Part shown: positions 45,185-54,862 of the stretch, piece by piece
How the letters are laid out: every line of letters begins with the position of its first letter
Position numbering within the stretch: position 1 is the first letter of the stretch
DNA from: Acidobacteriaceae bacterium
GTDB taxonomy: Bacteria; Acidobacteriota; Terriglobia; Terriglobales; Acidobacteriaceae
Length of the DNA stretch: 64,000 nucleotides
Reading direction: 5' to 3'
Assembly: GCA_003156805.1 (NCBI GenBank)
Contig: PMHV01000013.1
Location: 45,897-109,896 of the forward strand
Program-made: the position numbers and the translations under genes
Notes under the pieces: generated by a model
The model's input: the letters and a program-made list of their open reading frames with translations, nothing else
What the model was told of the DNA's origin: nothing
Databases searched by the model: none

Positions 45185-46534
45185 ATGGGGGCAGACCTGG
45201 TTTCGAGACAAGAGCTTTACGAGATGGTCTGGTCGATGCCAATGATCAAAGTGGCTGAGCAGTTCAACGTCTCAGGAAGCTACATGGCGCTGGTGTGTTC
45301 CGCACTGCGCGTTCCACGCCCGGAGCGAGGCCACTGGGCTAAACTCGCGGTCGGGAAAGCGCCCGAGAGGCCTCCATTGCCGGAGGCACAGCCTGGCGAC
45401 CAACTCAATTGGTCTCGCGACGGAGGATTGCAGTCGCCATCTCGCCCCCGAACTGTCGCGCGCCCACCTGGCCCACGAGGCAGCAGACTGGCGTGCCCCG
45501 TTACCGGCGTTCACGGGCTGATTCGTGATGCGAAGGGATACTATGGCACGGGTTACAAGGTGGATGAAGGCCAGCATCTCAGGCCTTACAAGAGGCTGAT
45601 GGTCGACGTTACTGCATCAAAGGCTGGACTCGATAAGGCGCTGGCCTTTGCAAATGATCTGTTCAACGCATTGGAATCCGCTGGACATCGAGTCGTCATC
45701 TCGAGGCTGGGCGATTACTTCAGGCGTAGCCGCATCGAGGAACATGAGAAAATCTCCGGAGCGCAACGCGGGAACCCCTCGTATGAATACGAGCGTCTGT
45801 GGTGTCCAGAACGTCCCACCGTGGTTTATGCCGGCTCGGTCGCGTTTGGCCTTGCCATCATCGAAATGTCAGAGTCGATTGTCCTTCGCTATGTAAATGG
45901 AAAGTACATCCGCGAGTCCGATTACAAGCCTGCCAAAACAGCATCCCGGCACAGCCATTACAGTTGGACGTCGACGAAGGATATTCCCTGCGGCCGTCTC
46001 CGGTTCGTAGTCTACGCGCCGTACGGTGGTGTCGATTGGTCGCTGTCGTTTCAGGAAACCGAGGCTAGAACGCTCACGAAGGACATCCCGGAAATTGTGA
46101 AGTCAATCGAGAGCTCTATTGAAGTTGTGGTAGAGAAAGTGAAAGAGGCACAGCGGAAGGCCGAGACCCGGCGTCGAGAGTGGGAGGCAGAACAGGAGAA
46201 GCGTCGACAAGAGGAGGACCGCCGCCGCATCGCTCAGTCCATCGAAGAAAGCCGTGACGAACTTGATGAGGTGATCCAGGAATCGGCGAGAGTCACGAGT
46301 GTGGAACAGTTTTTCAAACTAGTTGAGAATCATGCCCGAGATTTGCCCGAAGATCACCGGCAGGAGGTGCTTGAGCGCCTTGCGCTGGCCCGCGAGTTTG
46401 TGGGCACCCAAGATCCGATGGATTTCTTCTGCTCGTGGAAAACACCGGTCGAAAGATACGTCCCGTTAGCCATGCGGACGCCGGGATCGGAGGGAGAACG
46501 AGAAGAAAAGGAAGAAGAGGAAGAGGAAGGCTGA
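45185..46534 (+). CDS. hypothetical protein with N-terminal HTH-like domain and coiled coil
   Basis: The N-terminus SRQELYEMVWSMPMIKVAEQ followed by FNVSGSYMALVCSAL, PRPERGHWAKLAVGK and PPLP belongs to a widespread uncharacterised type, in which this segment looks like a helix-turn-helix followed by a basic YWAK-like loop. A middle alpha/beta region (about 130-300) is unassigned. A long Glu/Arg-rich coiled coil (about 320-380) precedes a helical end and a poly-Glu tail. ATG 45185 is preferred to GTG 45164. Cargo-type gene; function unknown. Confidence 0.7.
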   Translation: MGADLVSRQELYEMVWSMPMIKVAEQFNVSGSYMALVCSALRVPRPERGHWAKLAVGKAPERPPLPEAQPGDQLNWSRDGGLQSPSRPRTVARPPGPRGSRLACPVTGVHGLIRDAKGYYGTGYKVDEGQHLRPYKRLMVDVTASKAGLDKALAFANDLFNALESAGHRVVISRLGDYFRRSRIEEHEKISGAQRGNPSYEYERLWCPERPTVVYAGSVAFGLAIIEMSESIVLRYVNGKYIRESDYKPAKTASRHSHYSWTSTKDIPCGRLRFVVYAPYGGVDWSLSFQETEARTLTKDIPEIVKSIESSIEVVVEKVKEAQRKAETRRREWEAEQEKRRQEEDRRRIAQSIEESRDELDEVIQESARVTSVEQFFKLVENHARDLPEDHRQEVLERLALAREFVGTQDPMDFFCSWKTPVERYVPLAMRTPGSEGEREEKEEEEEEG

Positions 46535-46786
46535 GTCGACGGGGAAGCATCTGAGGCGAGGTTGTAAATCAGAGCACAATCCAGCGCCGTCGATCGCCAG
46601 TTCAGCATCCGAAGCAGGTTTGCTCCGGGATTCCTTCCCGCAGATCGTAGGTGATGAGATTCGGGCTGCCGTCATGCTGACTTTTCCGGGGGGCATTGGC
46701 TGGAATGGCATTGCGATGGAGCGGCCCGCTGCGAGCCGAGCAAGAGTCGGACCGGTTAGTCTTTGTACCAAGATACCCGAATGCCT

Positions 46787-46884
46787 TAGGCGGGAAACCG
46801 CCTATCTTGCAAATAGGCGGGAAACCGCCTAAAATGCTTTCAGGCGAAAAAGCGCCTAAGACATCTTTAGGCGGAAAAGCGCAT
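46787..46884 (+). promoter_or_regulatory. four-operator array and promoter of hipBA
   Basis: Four 18-bp palindromes start at 46787, 46814, 46841 and 46868, an exact 27-bp period. The first two are TAGGCGGGAAACCGCCTA; copies 3 and 4 vary slightly (consensus TAGGCG-N6-CGCCTA). A promoter fits over copy 2: TTGCAA (46806-46811), an 18-bp spacer almost filled by the palindrome, and TAAAAT (46830-46835). E. coli HipB also binds four operators upstream of hipBA, but with a different motif. Bases 46535-46786 hold no recognised gene. Confidence 0.75.
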
Positions 46885-46919
46885 AAGAAGCCAGTTGAAA
46901 CGACAGAAAAGAGAACAAC

Positions 46920-47168
46920 ATGCAGGCCATTGCACGAACTCCTCTGCAGCTCGGGAATTCCATCCGAGAGCGGCGACGCGAGCTCGGCCTAACCCAGGAG
47001 CAATTAGCCGCAAAAGCCGGGGTGCGGCAGCGTACGATTTCGGACATTGAGAGGTCAGCAGCAGCCCGCTTCGACACAGTGCTGCGTGCGCTTGCCGCGC
47101 TTGACCTGGAATTGGTGGTTCGGCCGCGCACCAAGGGCTCATCCCAAGATATTGAGAAACTCTTCTAA
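46920..47168 (+). CDS. hipB: HipB-like antitoxin, Xre family
   Basis: 82 residues: a Cro/C1 HTH (LGNSIRERRRELGLTQEQLA, then AKAGVRQRTISDIERSAAAR) and a short C-terminal strand LDLELVVRPR. It should neutralise HipA and repress the operon from the four palindromes 36 bp upstream. It overlaps the hipA start by one base (TAATG). Confidence 0.9.
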   Translation: MQAIARTPLQLGNSIRERRRELGLTQEQLAAKAGVRQRTISDIERSAAARFDTVLRALAALDLELVVRPRTKGSSQDIEKLF

Positions 47169-48496
47169 TGCCCCGCCGAACCTCGCACGACCGTCTAAGA
47201 GTCTTTCTCAACAGTCGTCTTGTCGGGCTACTTCGACGCGAGACTTCTGGGGCAATCTCTTTTCAATACGACCGATCATGGCTGGAGTGGGACTCGGCCC
47301 TGCCCGCATCGCTCTCCTTGCCTCTACGCGAACAGGCATACCTCGGCGCTCCCGTGCTGGCCGTTTTCGAGAATTTATTGCCGGACAACGATGCTCTGCG
47401 GCGTCAGATCGCGGCGCGCGCGCATGCCGAAGGAACCGACGCTTATAGCCTGTTGAGGGCGATTGGTCATGACTGTGTGGGTGCGCTACAGTTCCTTCCT
47501 GAGGATTCCGAACCCACTCCTGCAGGCGTGATCGATGCCGTACCCGTCAGTGAACGCGAAATCGCTGCCATTCTTCACAATCTAGCAACCGCGCCCCTCG
47601 GAATTACGGAAGATGAGAGCTTCCGAATATCTATCGCCGGCGCTCAAGAGAAGACCGCTCTTCTGCGTTGGAACGGCAGATGGTGCAAACCCCGCGGCAC
47701 AACTGCGACAACGCACATCTTCAAGCCTACGATCGGAAAGCTCCCCAACGGAGTGGACCTCACCTCAAGTGTTGAGAACGAATATCTCTGCCTCAAGATC
47801 CTCAATGCTTTGGGTCTACCGGCTGCAAGCGCAGAAATGGAAACCTTCGGAGGTAGACATGTCCTGATTGTTGAGCGTTTCGACCGACTGTGGACTGGCG
47901 ATCAAAGACTGTTGCGTCTGCCGCAAGAGGATTCCTGCCAAGCACTCTCGGTGCCGCCGACCCTGAAATACGAGAGCGATGGCGGTCCAGGCATAACCGA
48001 CATCCTCAAGATGCTGCGGGGCAGTGATGAACCACTCTCGGATCAGCGCTCATTTCTGAAAGCGAACATCGCCTTCTGGCTCATGGGAGCTACCGACGGA
48101 CATGCGAAAAACTTCAGCATCTTCCTCTCTCCAGGTGGACGTTTTCGCATGACACCACTCTACGATGTCATCTCAGCTCAGCCTAGCGTCGATTCAAAGC
48201 AGATCTTGTGGAAACAGTTTCGGCTGGCCATGGCATTCGGTACAAAGCCGCACTACCAGATCAGGCAGATTGCGCCACGTCACTTTTTTCAGACGGCAGA
48301 TCAGGCCGGGGTGGGGAAAGAGGTGATTGAATCGGTGGTCCACGAGTTGGTAGAGGGAGGAATTGCTGCGGTTGAGTCTGTTGTGTCAAAGCTGCCAAAG
48401 AACTTTCCCGATCAGATTGCCTCATCGATCGAAGCAGGAATCAAAGGACGACTTCGCCTCTTGGCGGCGCCGGAAACTCCCAACTCTCAGAAGTAG
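47168..48496 (+). CDS. hipA: HipA-like serine/threonine kinase toxin
   Basis: 442 residues with the HipA N-terminal subdomain (1-105, GAPVLAVFENLLPDNDALRR), the ATP loop region ISIAGAQEKTALL (155-167), the catalytic loop GATDGHAKNFS (307-317; Asp310) and the metal-binding LYDVIS (331-336; Asp333). Family members phosphorylate glutamyl-tRNA synthetase or related targets and cause growth arrest. All key residues are present, so it appears active. Coupled with hipB. Confidence 0.93.
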   Translation: MPRRTSHDRLRVFLNSRLVGLLRRETSGAISFQYDRSWLEWDSALPASLSLPLREQAYLGAPVLAVFENLLPDNDALRRQIAARAHAEGTDAYSLLRAIGHDCVGALQFLPEDSEPTPAGVIDAVPVSEREIAAILHNLATAPLGITEDESFRISIAGAQEKTALLRWNGRWCKPRGTTATTHIFKPTIGKLPNGVDLTSSVENEYLCLKILNALGLPAASAEMETFGGRHVLIVERFDRLWTGDQRLLRLPQEDSCQALSVPPTLKYESDGGPGITDILKMLRGSDEPLSDQRSFLKANIAFWLMGATDGHAKNFSIFLSPGGRFRMTPLYDVISAQPSVDSKQILWKQFRLAMAFGTKPHYQIRQIAPRHFFQTADQAGVGKEVIESVVHELVEGGIAAVESVVSKLPKNFPDQIASSIEAGIKGRLRLLAAPETPNSQK

Positions 48497-48549
48497 TAGC
48501 GTCGCGATCCGAGATTCTTGCCTGTGACTGGACGCACGTGCGGGGATTG

Positions 48550-48861
48550 CTAATGATCTGAGGCCAACGCCGGAGCCTCTGCTTTTTTCCTCATGATGTC
48601 GGCGATTTCGTCATAGTGCCATGGGCGGAAGTCGTGCGTGTCGACTCCCACATCCATGGAGAGTGAGCGGAGAACGTCGGGTAGACGTCCGTGAGAATGC
48701 CCGTAGAGGTGCCACGATCCGCGATTGCTTCGTTTCCAGACGCGCAAGGCGTAGTGACAAAGCACAATTGGTTGGCAATTGATCGAAACTTCCGCCAGAT
48801 TGTCGAGCCAGGAGAATTCCTCTTTCAGCTTGCGAGCCTGTTTGTCATGATTTCCAGGCAC
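48550..48861 (-). pseudogene. 5'-truncated metallophosphoesterase
   Basis: The reverse frame begins at PGNHD, one of the internal metal motifs of calcineurin-like phosphoesterases, and continues through IVLCHYALRVW and LYGHSHGRLPD to an intact end. The first two metal motifs (DxH and GD) and the start are missing. Upstream sequence runs directly into the truncated Xre gene on the other strand, so both lost their 5' ends at one junction. Confidence 0.7.
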
Positions 48862-48899
48862 GGCGAAGATCTTCTTACATCGAATCCGGCGACGGTATT

Positions 48900-49668
48900 C
48901 GAGAATCCGGGTTTGGTTCCCGATGCAGGTGGCCGAACTGGCAGGTTTAATCGTGAGAGGACGATTCCGGGGACTCGCTCACCAACTAAAGCTCTGGGCT
49001 CCCTTGCGGATTTCGAGAATGGCAAGCAGATACCCAACATTTACAAGCTCTACAGCCTGAGCGTCATCTACGGGCGTCATTACGAGAAACTTGCAACCTT
49101 CTTCAACGTTCCGGTCGATGAGGCCGAAAAAGACCACAAAGCATTGAGTTTTCCGCAGACCTACCTTGTAGGAGCCGCCTCAGAATTCAGCGAGGCTGCG
49201 ATAGTGTCATCCCGCGAACTCCGGGAGAGATTGCGGTTCGAACGAACCAATCTTTTGTCCAAGATACTCGAAAATTGGAAAGATGTTCCTCCCACTCTGC
49301 TGCAGCAGATCGATTGGCGCGATTCCCTTTACGGCTACATCGGAATGGAGGACCATACGCTCGACCCCATCATTCGCCCCGGTTCCTTCGTTCAGATCGA
49401 TTCCCGGCAGAGAACGGTCCCACCACTGAATTGGCATGACGAGCATGACCGTCCAATCTTTTTCTTTGAACTCCGCGATCGCTACGTATGCAGTTGGTGC
49501 GAATTGCATGGCAATCAGCTGATTCTCGTTCCGACTCCACGGTCGAGAGGTCAGGCCAGGCACATCCGCTATCCAGGCGACGCAATCATCGTCGGCCGGG
49601 TCACGGGGGTAGCGATGCGCATTGCGGAGACACGCGAAGGTCCAACCAAAACCTCTCCCCTGAGCTGA
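48900..49668 (+). pseudogene. 5'-truncated Xre-family regulator
   Basis: From about 49000 the frame reads GSLADFENGKQIPNIYKLYS followed by LSVIYGRHYEKLATFFNV, the second half of an Xre HTH of a family I associate with Acidobacteria. A C-terminal domain follows (YGYIGMEDHTLDPIIRPGSFVQID, FFFELRDRYVCSWCELHG, GDAIIVGRVTGVAMRIAE). The first HTH helices are absent and the frame upstream is the back of the phosphoesterase fragment. The start is uncertain; probably not functional. Confidence 0.6.
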
Positions 49669-49841
49669 GTATCCAACAGCACCTCCCCCGGGTGGGGAAT
49701 CCGGGGCAGCGCCGCTCCCGAGTTCGCCCCGAGCCCTATGGCGTATCGACTTACGTCGAAAAAGGATTGCTGAAGAAGAGATGGGCTAACAAATCATTCG
49801 CCCACCTCTCTTATGACGGCTCGACCTGTCCTCATGCTCGC

Positions 49842-51149
49842 TTACTGGACCATAACTACAGCAGCCCTGCAGTCAGCGCCATTTTTTGTATCGGCGTCTT
49901 TTTTGAACGCTTCTGTTTGGGTCTTGAGCTCATCAAGAGCTTTGATCAGTTTTTCATTGTGGGTCTGTTTCTTACGAAGTCGCGCAACAAGGGTTTCTGA
50001 TGAGTCCCCAAGCTCTGCGATAAGCATCAGCTGCGAGATTCTGGGGAAATTGGGATTTAGATTGTCTAGTTCAGACTTCAGCGCCACGAGGTAACTCCAC
50101 TGGACGGGGTCTTCGTCCTTCTCGTCCACGCCGAGATCTAGAATGGTCCCAACGTTTGTATCGAACTGGTTTACGAAGTCTGTATAGGTCATTTCTAATG
50201 GCAGCGCAAGGTTGTTTTCTAGCATTCCTTTCATGTCGTTGGTTGTGTTGACGGTGTCCTCTTTGGGATACTTAATTGCCGGATCACTCTTGTTGCACTG
50301 TAGGTACTTGCCTTTTCCGTTTGCGTCGATGCTGGCGGCAGGCTCAAGATTTCTGTAGTCTGAGCCGAAGTCAGCTCCTAGAATCTTGAAAGCTTGATCC
50401 CATGCGTACCGCACATGCCAGTCGCATGCATTGGTGTTGTCTGGTGCTCTCATTTGCAGGCGCAGGGTGCCGGTATTTTCCAATCGTGACGGCTCGGGTT
50501 GGCCAGAATCGGCGACAGGGTTGTTGCAGTTCGCGACAGTCGGAAGGCTGGACTCATCGCAAGATCGCAAGATGAAGCTTCTGGGCCCGTTCGTGTAGTG
50601 CAGTTGAAGCCCGATGCTGTGCTTTTCATCGCCGTTTGCAGCGAAGCGCATGTTCCAAACTCCGTCATTACTGTAGGAGTCCGGCATCGGAAGTATCAAG
50701 GCAGCGGCTCCGTTGCTTTTAGTTGCCTTCACCCACTCCCAAGTCTTTGGTCCGGCTTTGGGTGTTAGTCCCAGAAGCCGCGACTGGGGATAAACGCCAT
50801 TAACGAGCGCTTCGAGACCTTTGGGAGCGCATTTGTCGTCAAAAAAGAGACAGTAAATGTGAGCCTTCTTCAGGTACCCTTTCTTAATGTAAAATCCATC
50901 TCCGGTGCTCAACTGGGGAGAGTGGTGATGATAAAGGTCTCCAGGGGCGATAGTTTCGCCAGTTGCGGCAATTGGAGCGATCGCGACGAGAACGGGAACC
51001 TTGATCCCATGGTCATCAAATTGGGTGTCTTGGTAGAGGATCCAAGGTCCTTCCAGAACGATATCGACCCTATTCTTTCCCTTGTCACAACATGAAGTAG
51101 CACAGCACAAGAAACCTGCGCAGCAGATGACGATCATCCAACGATTCAT
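49842..51149 (-). CDS. putative lipoprotein of unknown function
   Basis: 435 residues. The N-terminus MNRWMIVICCAGFLCCATSCC looks like a lipoprotein signal with several Cys near the lipobox. The rest is soluble, with beta-rich sequence to about 330 and a charged helical C-terminus (LKSELDNLNPN, ETLVARLRKKQTHNEKLIKALDELK). No known domain seen. Starts 26 bp after the CHAT gene on the same strand, so it is third in a sigma-CHAT-lipoprotein operon. Confidence 0.78.
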   Translation of the reverse strand: MNRWMIVICCAGFLCCATSCCDKGKNRVDIVLEGPWILYQDTQFDDHGIKVPVLVAIAPIAATGETIAPGDLYHHHSPQLSTGDGFYIKKGYLKKAHIYCLFFDDKCAPKGLEALVNGVYPQSRLLGLTPKAGPKTWEWVKATKSNGAAALILPMPDSYSNDGVWNMRFAANGDEKHSIGLQLHYTNGPRSFILRSCDESSLPTVANCNNPVADSGQPEPSRLENTGTLRLQMRAPDNTNACDWHVRYAWDQAFKILGADFGSDYRNLEPAASIDANGKGKYLQCNKSDPAIKYPKEDTVNTTNDMKGMLENNLALPLEMTYTDFVNQFDTNVGTILDLGVDEKDEDPVQWSYLVALKSELDNLNPNFPRISQLMLIAELGDSSETLVARLRKKQTHNEKLIKALDELKTQTEAFKKDADTKNGADCRAAVVMVQ

Positions 51150-51175
51150 ATCAATCTCTCCTATCTCTTTTCTGT

Positions 51176-54100
51176 CTATGTCGTCCCCTGAAGTTCGAAT
51201 GCAGCCCAGTAATACGGATGTGCAAAGGGAGGCTGAGATGCTATCGCCAACTGCGCCACGCGGACAGCCTGAGCGATACTGCTCCCGGCCAATAGACCGC
51301 GGTAGAACTCTTTCATGAACTCCGCAGTTTCATGGGAATCGACATTCCATCGGCTGGCGACCACATGCGGAACTCCAGCGCGGAGGAGAGACTCCGCCAA
51401 ATTGTCGGTGCCGGAACCACCGAACTCAGTTTCTCCCTCGGTCTGGCACGCCGACAGCACAGCTAACTGGAGATCCTCGATTTCTCTCGCAGCAAGGCTT
51501 TCCGCACCGACCAGCCGGGAGCGATTCGTGTGAGGATCGATTTCTGCTAGCACGAGGCCGCTTCGCTGCGGTGATGCGATAGCGTGTCCTGCAAAGTGGA
51601 ACACAACACTGCCGCGAATTTCCTTACGAATAGCCGAGAGCGTAGCATTGGTGCCTTGAAGCCGATGGGGAGACAAGAATCCGTCCGCTACCGTTTGTGC
51701 CTCACTGTCGGCATCGGCGAGCGGCGTCAAACCTTCTTCTGCGGCTGCCGGGACGCTGACGATCAGGGCTTGAACCTCCTTGGTAATGGCCGATACCGGC
51801 CGGAGATGCATAGTCCGATAGAGGCTGGGTGCGACGATCACGGTCGCGCGTTCCGCGAGATAGTGGGCTCCGGGGCCCACTAGCGCTTCCCACGGAATGT
51901 TGGCTAGGAAATCATCCGGCTCGAACACAATTGTTCTGCCTGGCACAAGACGTTGTTCGACGGGTGCAATAAGCAAGCTGTAAAGCGCACGGGCAGTAGT
52001 ACGCAGTGTGTCGATGTCGGAATTGGGATCTGAGCAGAGCCGTTGGAAGCGGATCACCAGATCCAGCACGGGCGACAAGGAAGTCGGAATCCATCGGGAC
52101 GAAACCCCGCGATCGTCATAGACCCAAACAGCAATCCCATCGGGGAAAGTGCCATACGCAATAACTGTCTCGTCACGGAGAAGAGGCAGCCGAGCCGCGA
52201 CGACGGTGGGCGAAGGCAAGGGCGGAGCGTAGTCGGGATCGGGGGGATCATTTATGCGTGGAACTCGCGCTACCTGTGGGAATGTGTGCTCGGCGGCTCT
52301 CAACTCCGCACCTCGGTACCATTCCCATAGCTCAAGAGCTGAACTGGCGTCGCCTTGCCGGAGTTTCCATTCCACAACGTCTCTGTACGCGTTTCGAGTT
52401 TGTTCGGCCCACTCGCGCCGGTTGTTCTCTGAGGGGTAAGAGTCAAGAGCCCACTCGGCTAGAAAAATGGCTGACCGAAGTGCGGTTTCTGAAGAGACTG
52501 AGTCGGAGCGCCGCATTGCGATGTCCGCTTGTGCCGTGTAGAACACAATCTCAGGGTCAAAGCTGGGCGCTCTGTCAATAGCTGGCTTGATGGACTGGAG
52601 TCGCGCAGCAGCTTGTCCTAGGTCACCCTGGCGGATTTCGGCCTGAGCCAGCCAGACTTCAGCATCCATATGATCGCGGGCGGTAGCAGCGGTTTGGGGC
52701 GAGGCGGCAAATAATGCGCTGGCTTTAGAGAATTCGGTCGCGGCTAGAGTCGGCATGTTCGCAACATAGGCTGCGCTTCCATACCAGCGGTGAGCCATTG
52801 CACGCAGCAAAACGTCCGGATGCCGATCAATCAATGTGGTGGCTTCTCGCCACAGCACGACTTGGAGGTTAGGGAGCCGCAGACCATCGGCGGCTGAATC
52901 CAAATCGTAATAGAGGTTGTATCCTTTCATGACGTCAACACGGGTCGACCAGAAAAGCCCCAATCCTTTCGATACCGACAAGAAAGCAGTCTTCGATTCT
53001 CCAAGCGAAGCGTGAGATAGAGCTTGAAATCCCAAAGCGCGCAAACGCAGACCAGGATATTTGTGATCTTCTGCTTTCTTTAGTCCTTTGCCGATTGCAG
53101 CTTGGTATGTTCCAAGGTCACCGACAGCATTGGCACAGTTCGACCGCTCCAAGTTCATCTGCGCGTCAATCCATGCGTAGCTGCTGCGATCAAGCCGCTG
53201 CGCCATTTTGCCCAGTACGGCTAAACACCGCGGACCCTCCCAGAGCAAGTGGTCTGAATAGACCTCCTCCGCTTGCGCCCGCAATTCTCCGGCGGCATTC
53301 GCCGCTGCTCTAAGCATGACAGCCGCTGTGCGTGCCGACTTTTGGCCCTCGGAGTAGTCCCCCCTTTCATTGGCTCGAAGAGAGGCCGCCAGAGCCTTAA
53401 GGCCGGAAGGAAATTGCCCCGACGTTCGCCCGTTGAGCAAGTCTGCCAACCATGTGTCGCCGTGGTTCTCGCGGCCAATGTCGGCCAACTCTGAAAGGGC
53501 GGAACGAGCTTCAAGTGAAGGCTGCCCAGAAGGCGTGGGAAATGCCTGCGGCAGCCAATCAGTTATTGCAACGCGAAGGTACTGCTCAATGCGCCCATCA
53601 ATCTTCTCTCGCGTCAAGGCATCGTTCGCATTTGCTGCCGTAATCTCCGCCGGACTCAACAGCGGTTCAGCCTGACTCTTCTCGTGCTGTTGAAGTTTCT
53701 CTTTGAGTGCGGTCAATCTTCGGCGGGCGTCGTCTGACCACTCGCCTTGCCGATCGACGCGCAGATAATGTTCCCAATCGTCCATTTCCTGGCTATAAAG
53801 AAACAAACGATCACAGGCGAGAGCGTGATTAAACAGAGCGACGGGATCGTCGGGCGACTTGGCCAGCGCTTTGCCTAACGATTCAACGGCGTTACCGTAG
53901 TCAATTGGCTGGTTGGCGGATTCAGCACGCACGAAATATGCCGATCCTAGGTCGGTGAGCAGAGCAGGCGAATCAGGCTGCGTCTCCAGCGCAAGCTGCA
54001 GCGACTTGATCGCCGATTCGTAGTTACCATCAAGCAGATCCGCGCGGGCGCGGGCTTCAAGCCATGCCGGATCGTTAGGACTCTTCCTCAGGTTCTCGCC

Positions 54101-54862
54101 GATCAACAATTCGGCCTTCAATAGAGAGGGGGGCTTGTCGAAATTCGATCCGCCGACGCCTCGCTCGGCTTGCACAGGGGTGTATTTCGCGCCAGGAATT
54201 CGTACTTCCAGTGTTCGGTGCTCGCTGTAGGCCTGCGCGAGCAATTGTTCGGCGGAGGGAGGGCGCAATGTCCGTACGCCAATCCACGCAACGATGGCGG
54301 CGGCAATCGCCGCAAATGCGTACGCCGGAGTTGGCCAAACGAACATTGCCCGCCACCAAAGAACTTTCTTCCGACCTTGTGCGGTGCCGCGTAGCGTTGA
54401 GGCCATATTGCGCTGCCATTCGGGACGCGCACTGCTCAGCGACGCTAGCAACGTCTCTTCGCTAGTTGTCACTTCCTCTGAGAGCGCCTCCGCTGCATTC
54501 TTTAGCAGAGGCCCGCAATGTCCGCATTGGGCCGCGTGTTTCATTAATTCTCTCGTCTTTGCTTCCGGTAGCAGCCCAGCTGCCACGTCGAGCCACTCAG
54601 TGTCGGTAAGGCAATCAGGCCCCGCTGGTACATTGCTGTGCACGCCCACGCCCAAAATCTCGCTCTGCACAGACTTGTGCATCTGCACCTTCCGGCTGCA
54701 GTCCTGGCAAGACTCAACGTGGCGCCGGGCCTCTCCCAGATCCTGCTCCGAGAGTCTCCCGGTATCTGTGACACTTGCCGTGTCCGACGAAACGAGCTCA
54801 TCAATTTCGTCGCTGTCGAGATGTTGATCGAATGGCCGTGTCAAACCAGCTTCTCCTGTCAA
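51176..54862 (-). CDS. anti-sigma-type zinc finger / TM / TPR / CHAT peptidase fusion
   Basis: 1228 residues. Two zinc-finger-like motifs, H48-x3-C52-x2-C55 and H109-x3-C113-x2-C116, match the zf-HC2 anti-sigma pattern. A membrane helix follows (174-196), then a long TPR-type helical array (about 210-900) and a C-terminal CHAT caspase-like peptidase (about 940-1228) with catalytic His1093 (FHFAGH) and Cys1139 (VLSACQTEGE). The TTG start overlaps the sigma-factor stop (TTGA), so the two are coupled. Predicted role: hold the sigma factor at the membrane and respond proteolytically; this is inference. Confidence 0.88.
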   Translation of the reverse strand: MTGEAGLTRPFDQHLDSDEIDELVSSDTASVTDTGRLSEQDLGEARRHVESCQDCSRKVQMHKSVQSEILGVGVHSNVPAGPDCLTDTEWLDVAAGLLPEAKTRELMKHAAQCGHCGPLLKNAAEALSEEVTTSEETLLASLSSARPEWQRNMASTLRGTAQGRKKVLWWRAMFVWPTPAYAFAAIAAAIVAWIGVRTLRPPSAEQLLAQAYSEHRTLEVRIPGAKYTPVQAERGVGGSNFDKPPSLLKAELLIGENLRKSPNDPAWLEARARADLLDGNYESAIKSLQLALETQPDSPALLTDLGSAYFVRAESANQPIDYGNAVESLGKALAKSPDDPVALFNHALACDRLFLYSQEMDDWEHYLRVDRQGEWSDDARRRLTALKEKLQQHEKSQAEPLLSPAEITAANANDALTREKIDGRIEQYLRVAITDWLPQAFPTPSGQPSLEARSALSELADIGRENHGDTWLADLLNGRTSGQFPSGLKALAASLRANERGDYSEGQKSARTAAVMLRAAANAAGELRAQAEEVYSDHLLWEGPRCLAVLGKMAQRLDRSSYAWIDAQMNLERSNCANAVGDLGTYQAAIGKGLKKAEDHKYPGLRLRALGFQALSHASLGESKTAFLSVSKGLGLFWSTRVDVMKGYNLYYDLDSAADGLRLPNLQVVLWREATTLIDRHPDVLLRAMAHRWYGSAAYVANMPTLAATEFSKASALFAASPQTAATARDHMDAEVWLAQAEIRQGDLGQAAARLQSIKPAIDRAPSFDPEIVFYTAQADIAMRRSDSVSSETALRSAIFLAEWALDSYPSENNRREWAEQTRNAYRDVVEWKLRQGDASSALELWEWYRGAELRAAEHTFPQVARVPRINDPPDPDYAPPLPSPTVVAARLPLLRDETVIAYGTFPDGIAVWVYDDRGVSSRWIPTSLSPVLDLVIRFQRLCSDPNSDIDTLRTTARALYSLLIAPVEQRLVPGRTIVFEPDDFLANIPWEALVGPGAHYLAERATVIVAPSLYRTMHLRPVSAITKEVQALIVSVPAAAEEGLTPLADADSEAQTVADGFLSPHRLQGTNATLSAIRKEIRGSVVFHFAGHAIASPQRSGLVLAEIDPHTNRSRLVGAESLAAREIEDLQLAVLSACQTEGETEFGGSGTDNLAESLLRAGVPHVVASRWNVDSHETAEFMKEFYRGLLAGSSIAQAVRVAQLAIASQPPFAHPYYWAAFELQGTT

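Noticed and set aside
46466..46771. Minus-strand gene between 45185 gene and hipB
   Set aside because: Mostly the reverse of the poly-Glu codons and an unremarkable gap; no start signal.
46787..46884. CRISPR-like array upstream of hipB
   Set aside because: Four units only; each unit is a palindrome with 9-bp gaps, not 20-plus-base spacers, and no cas gene is present.
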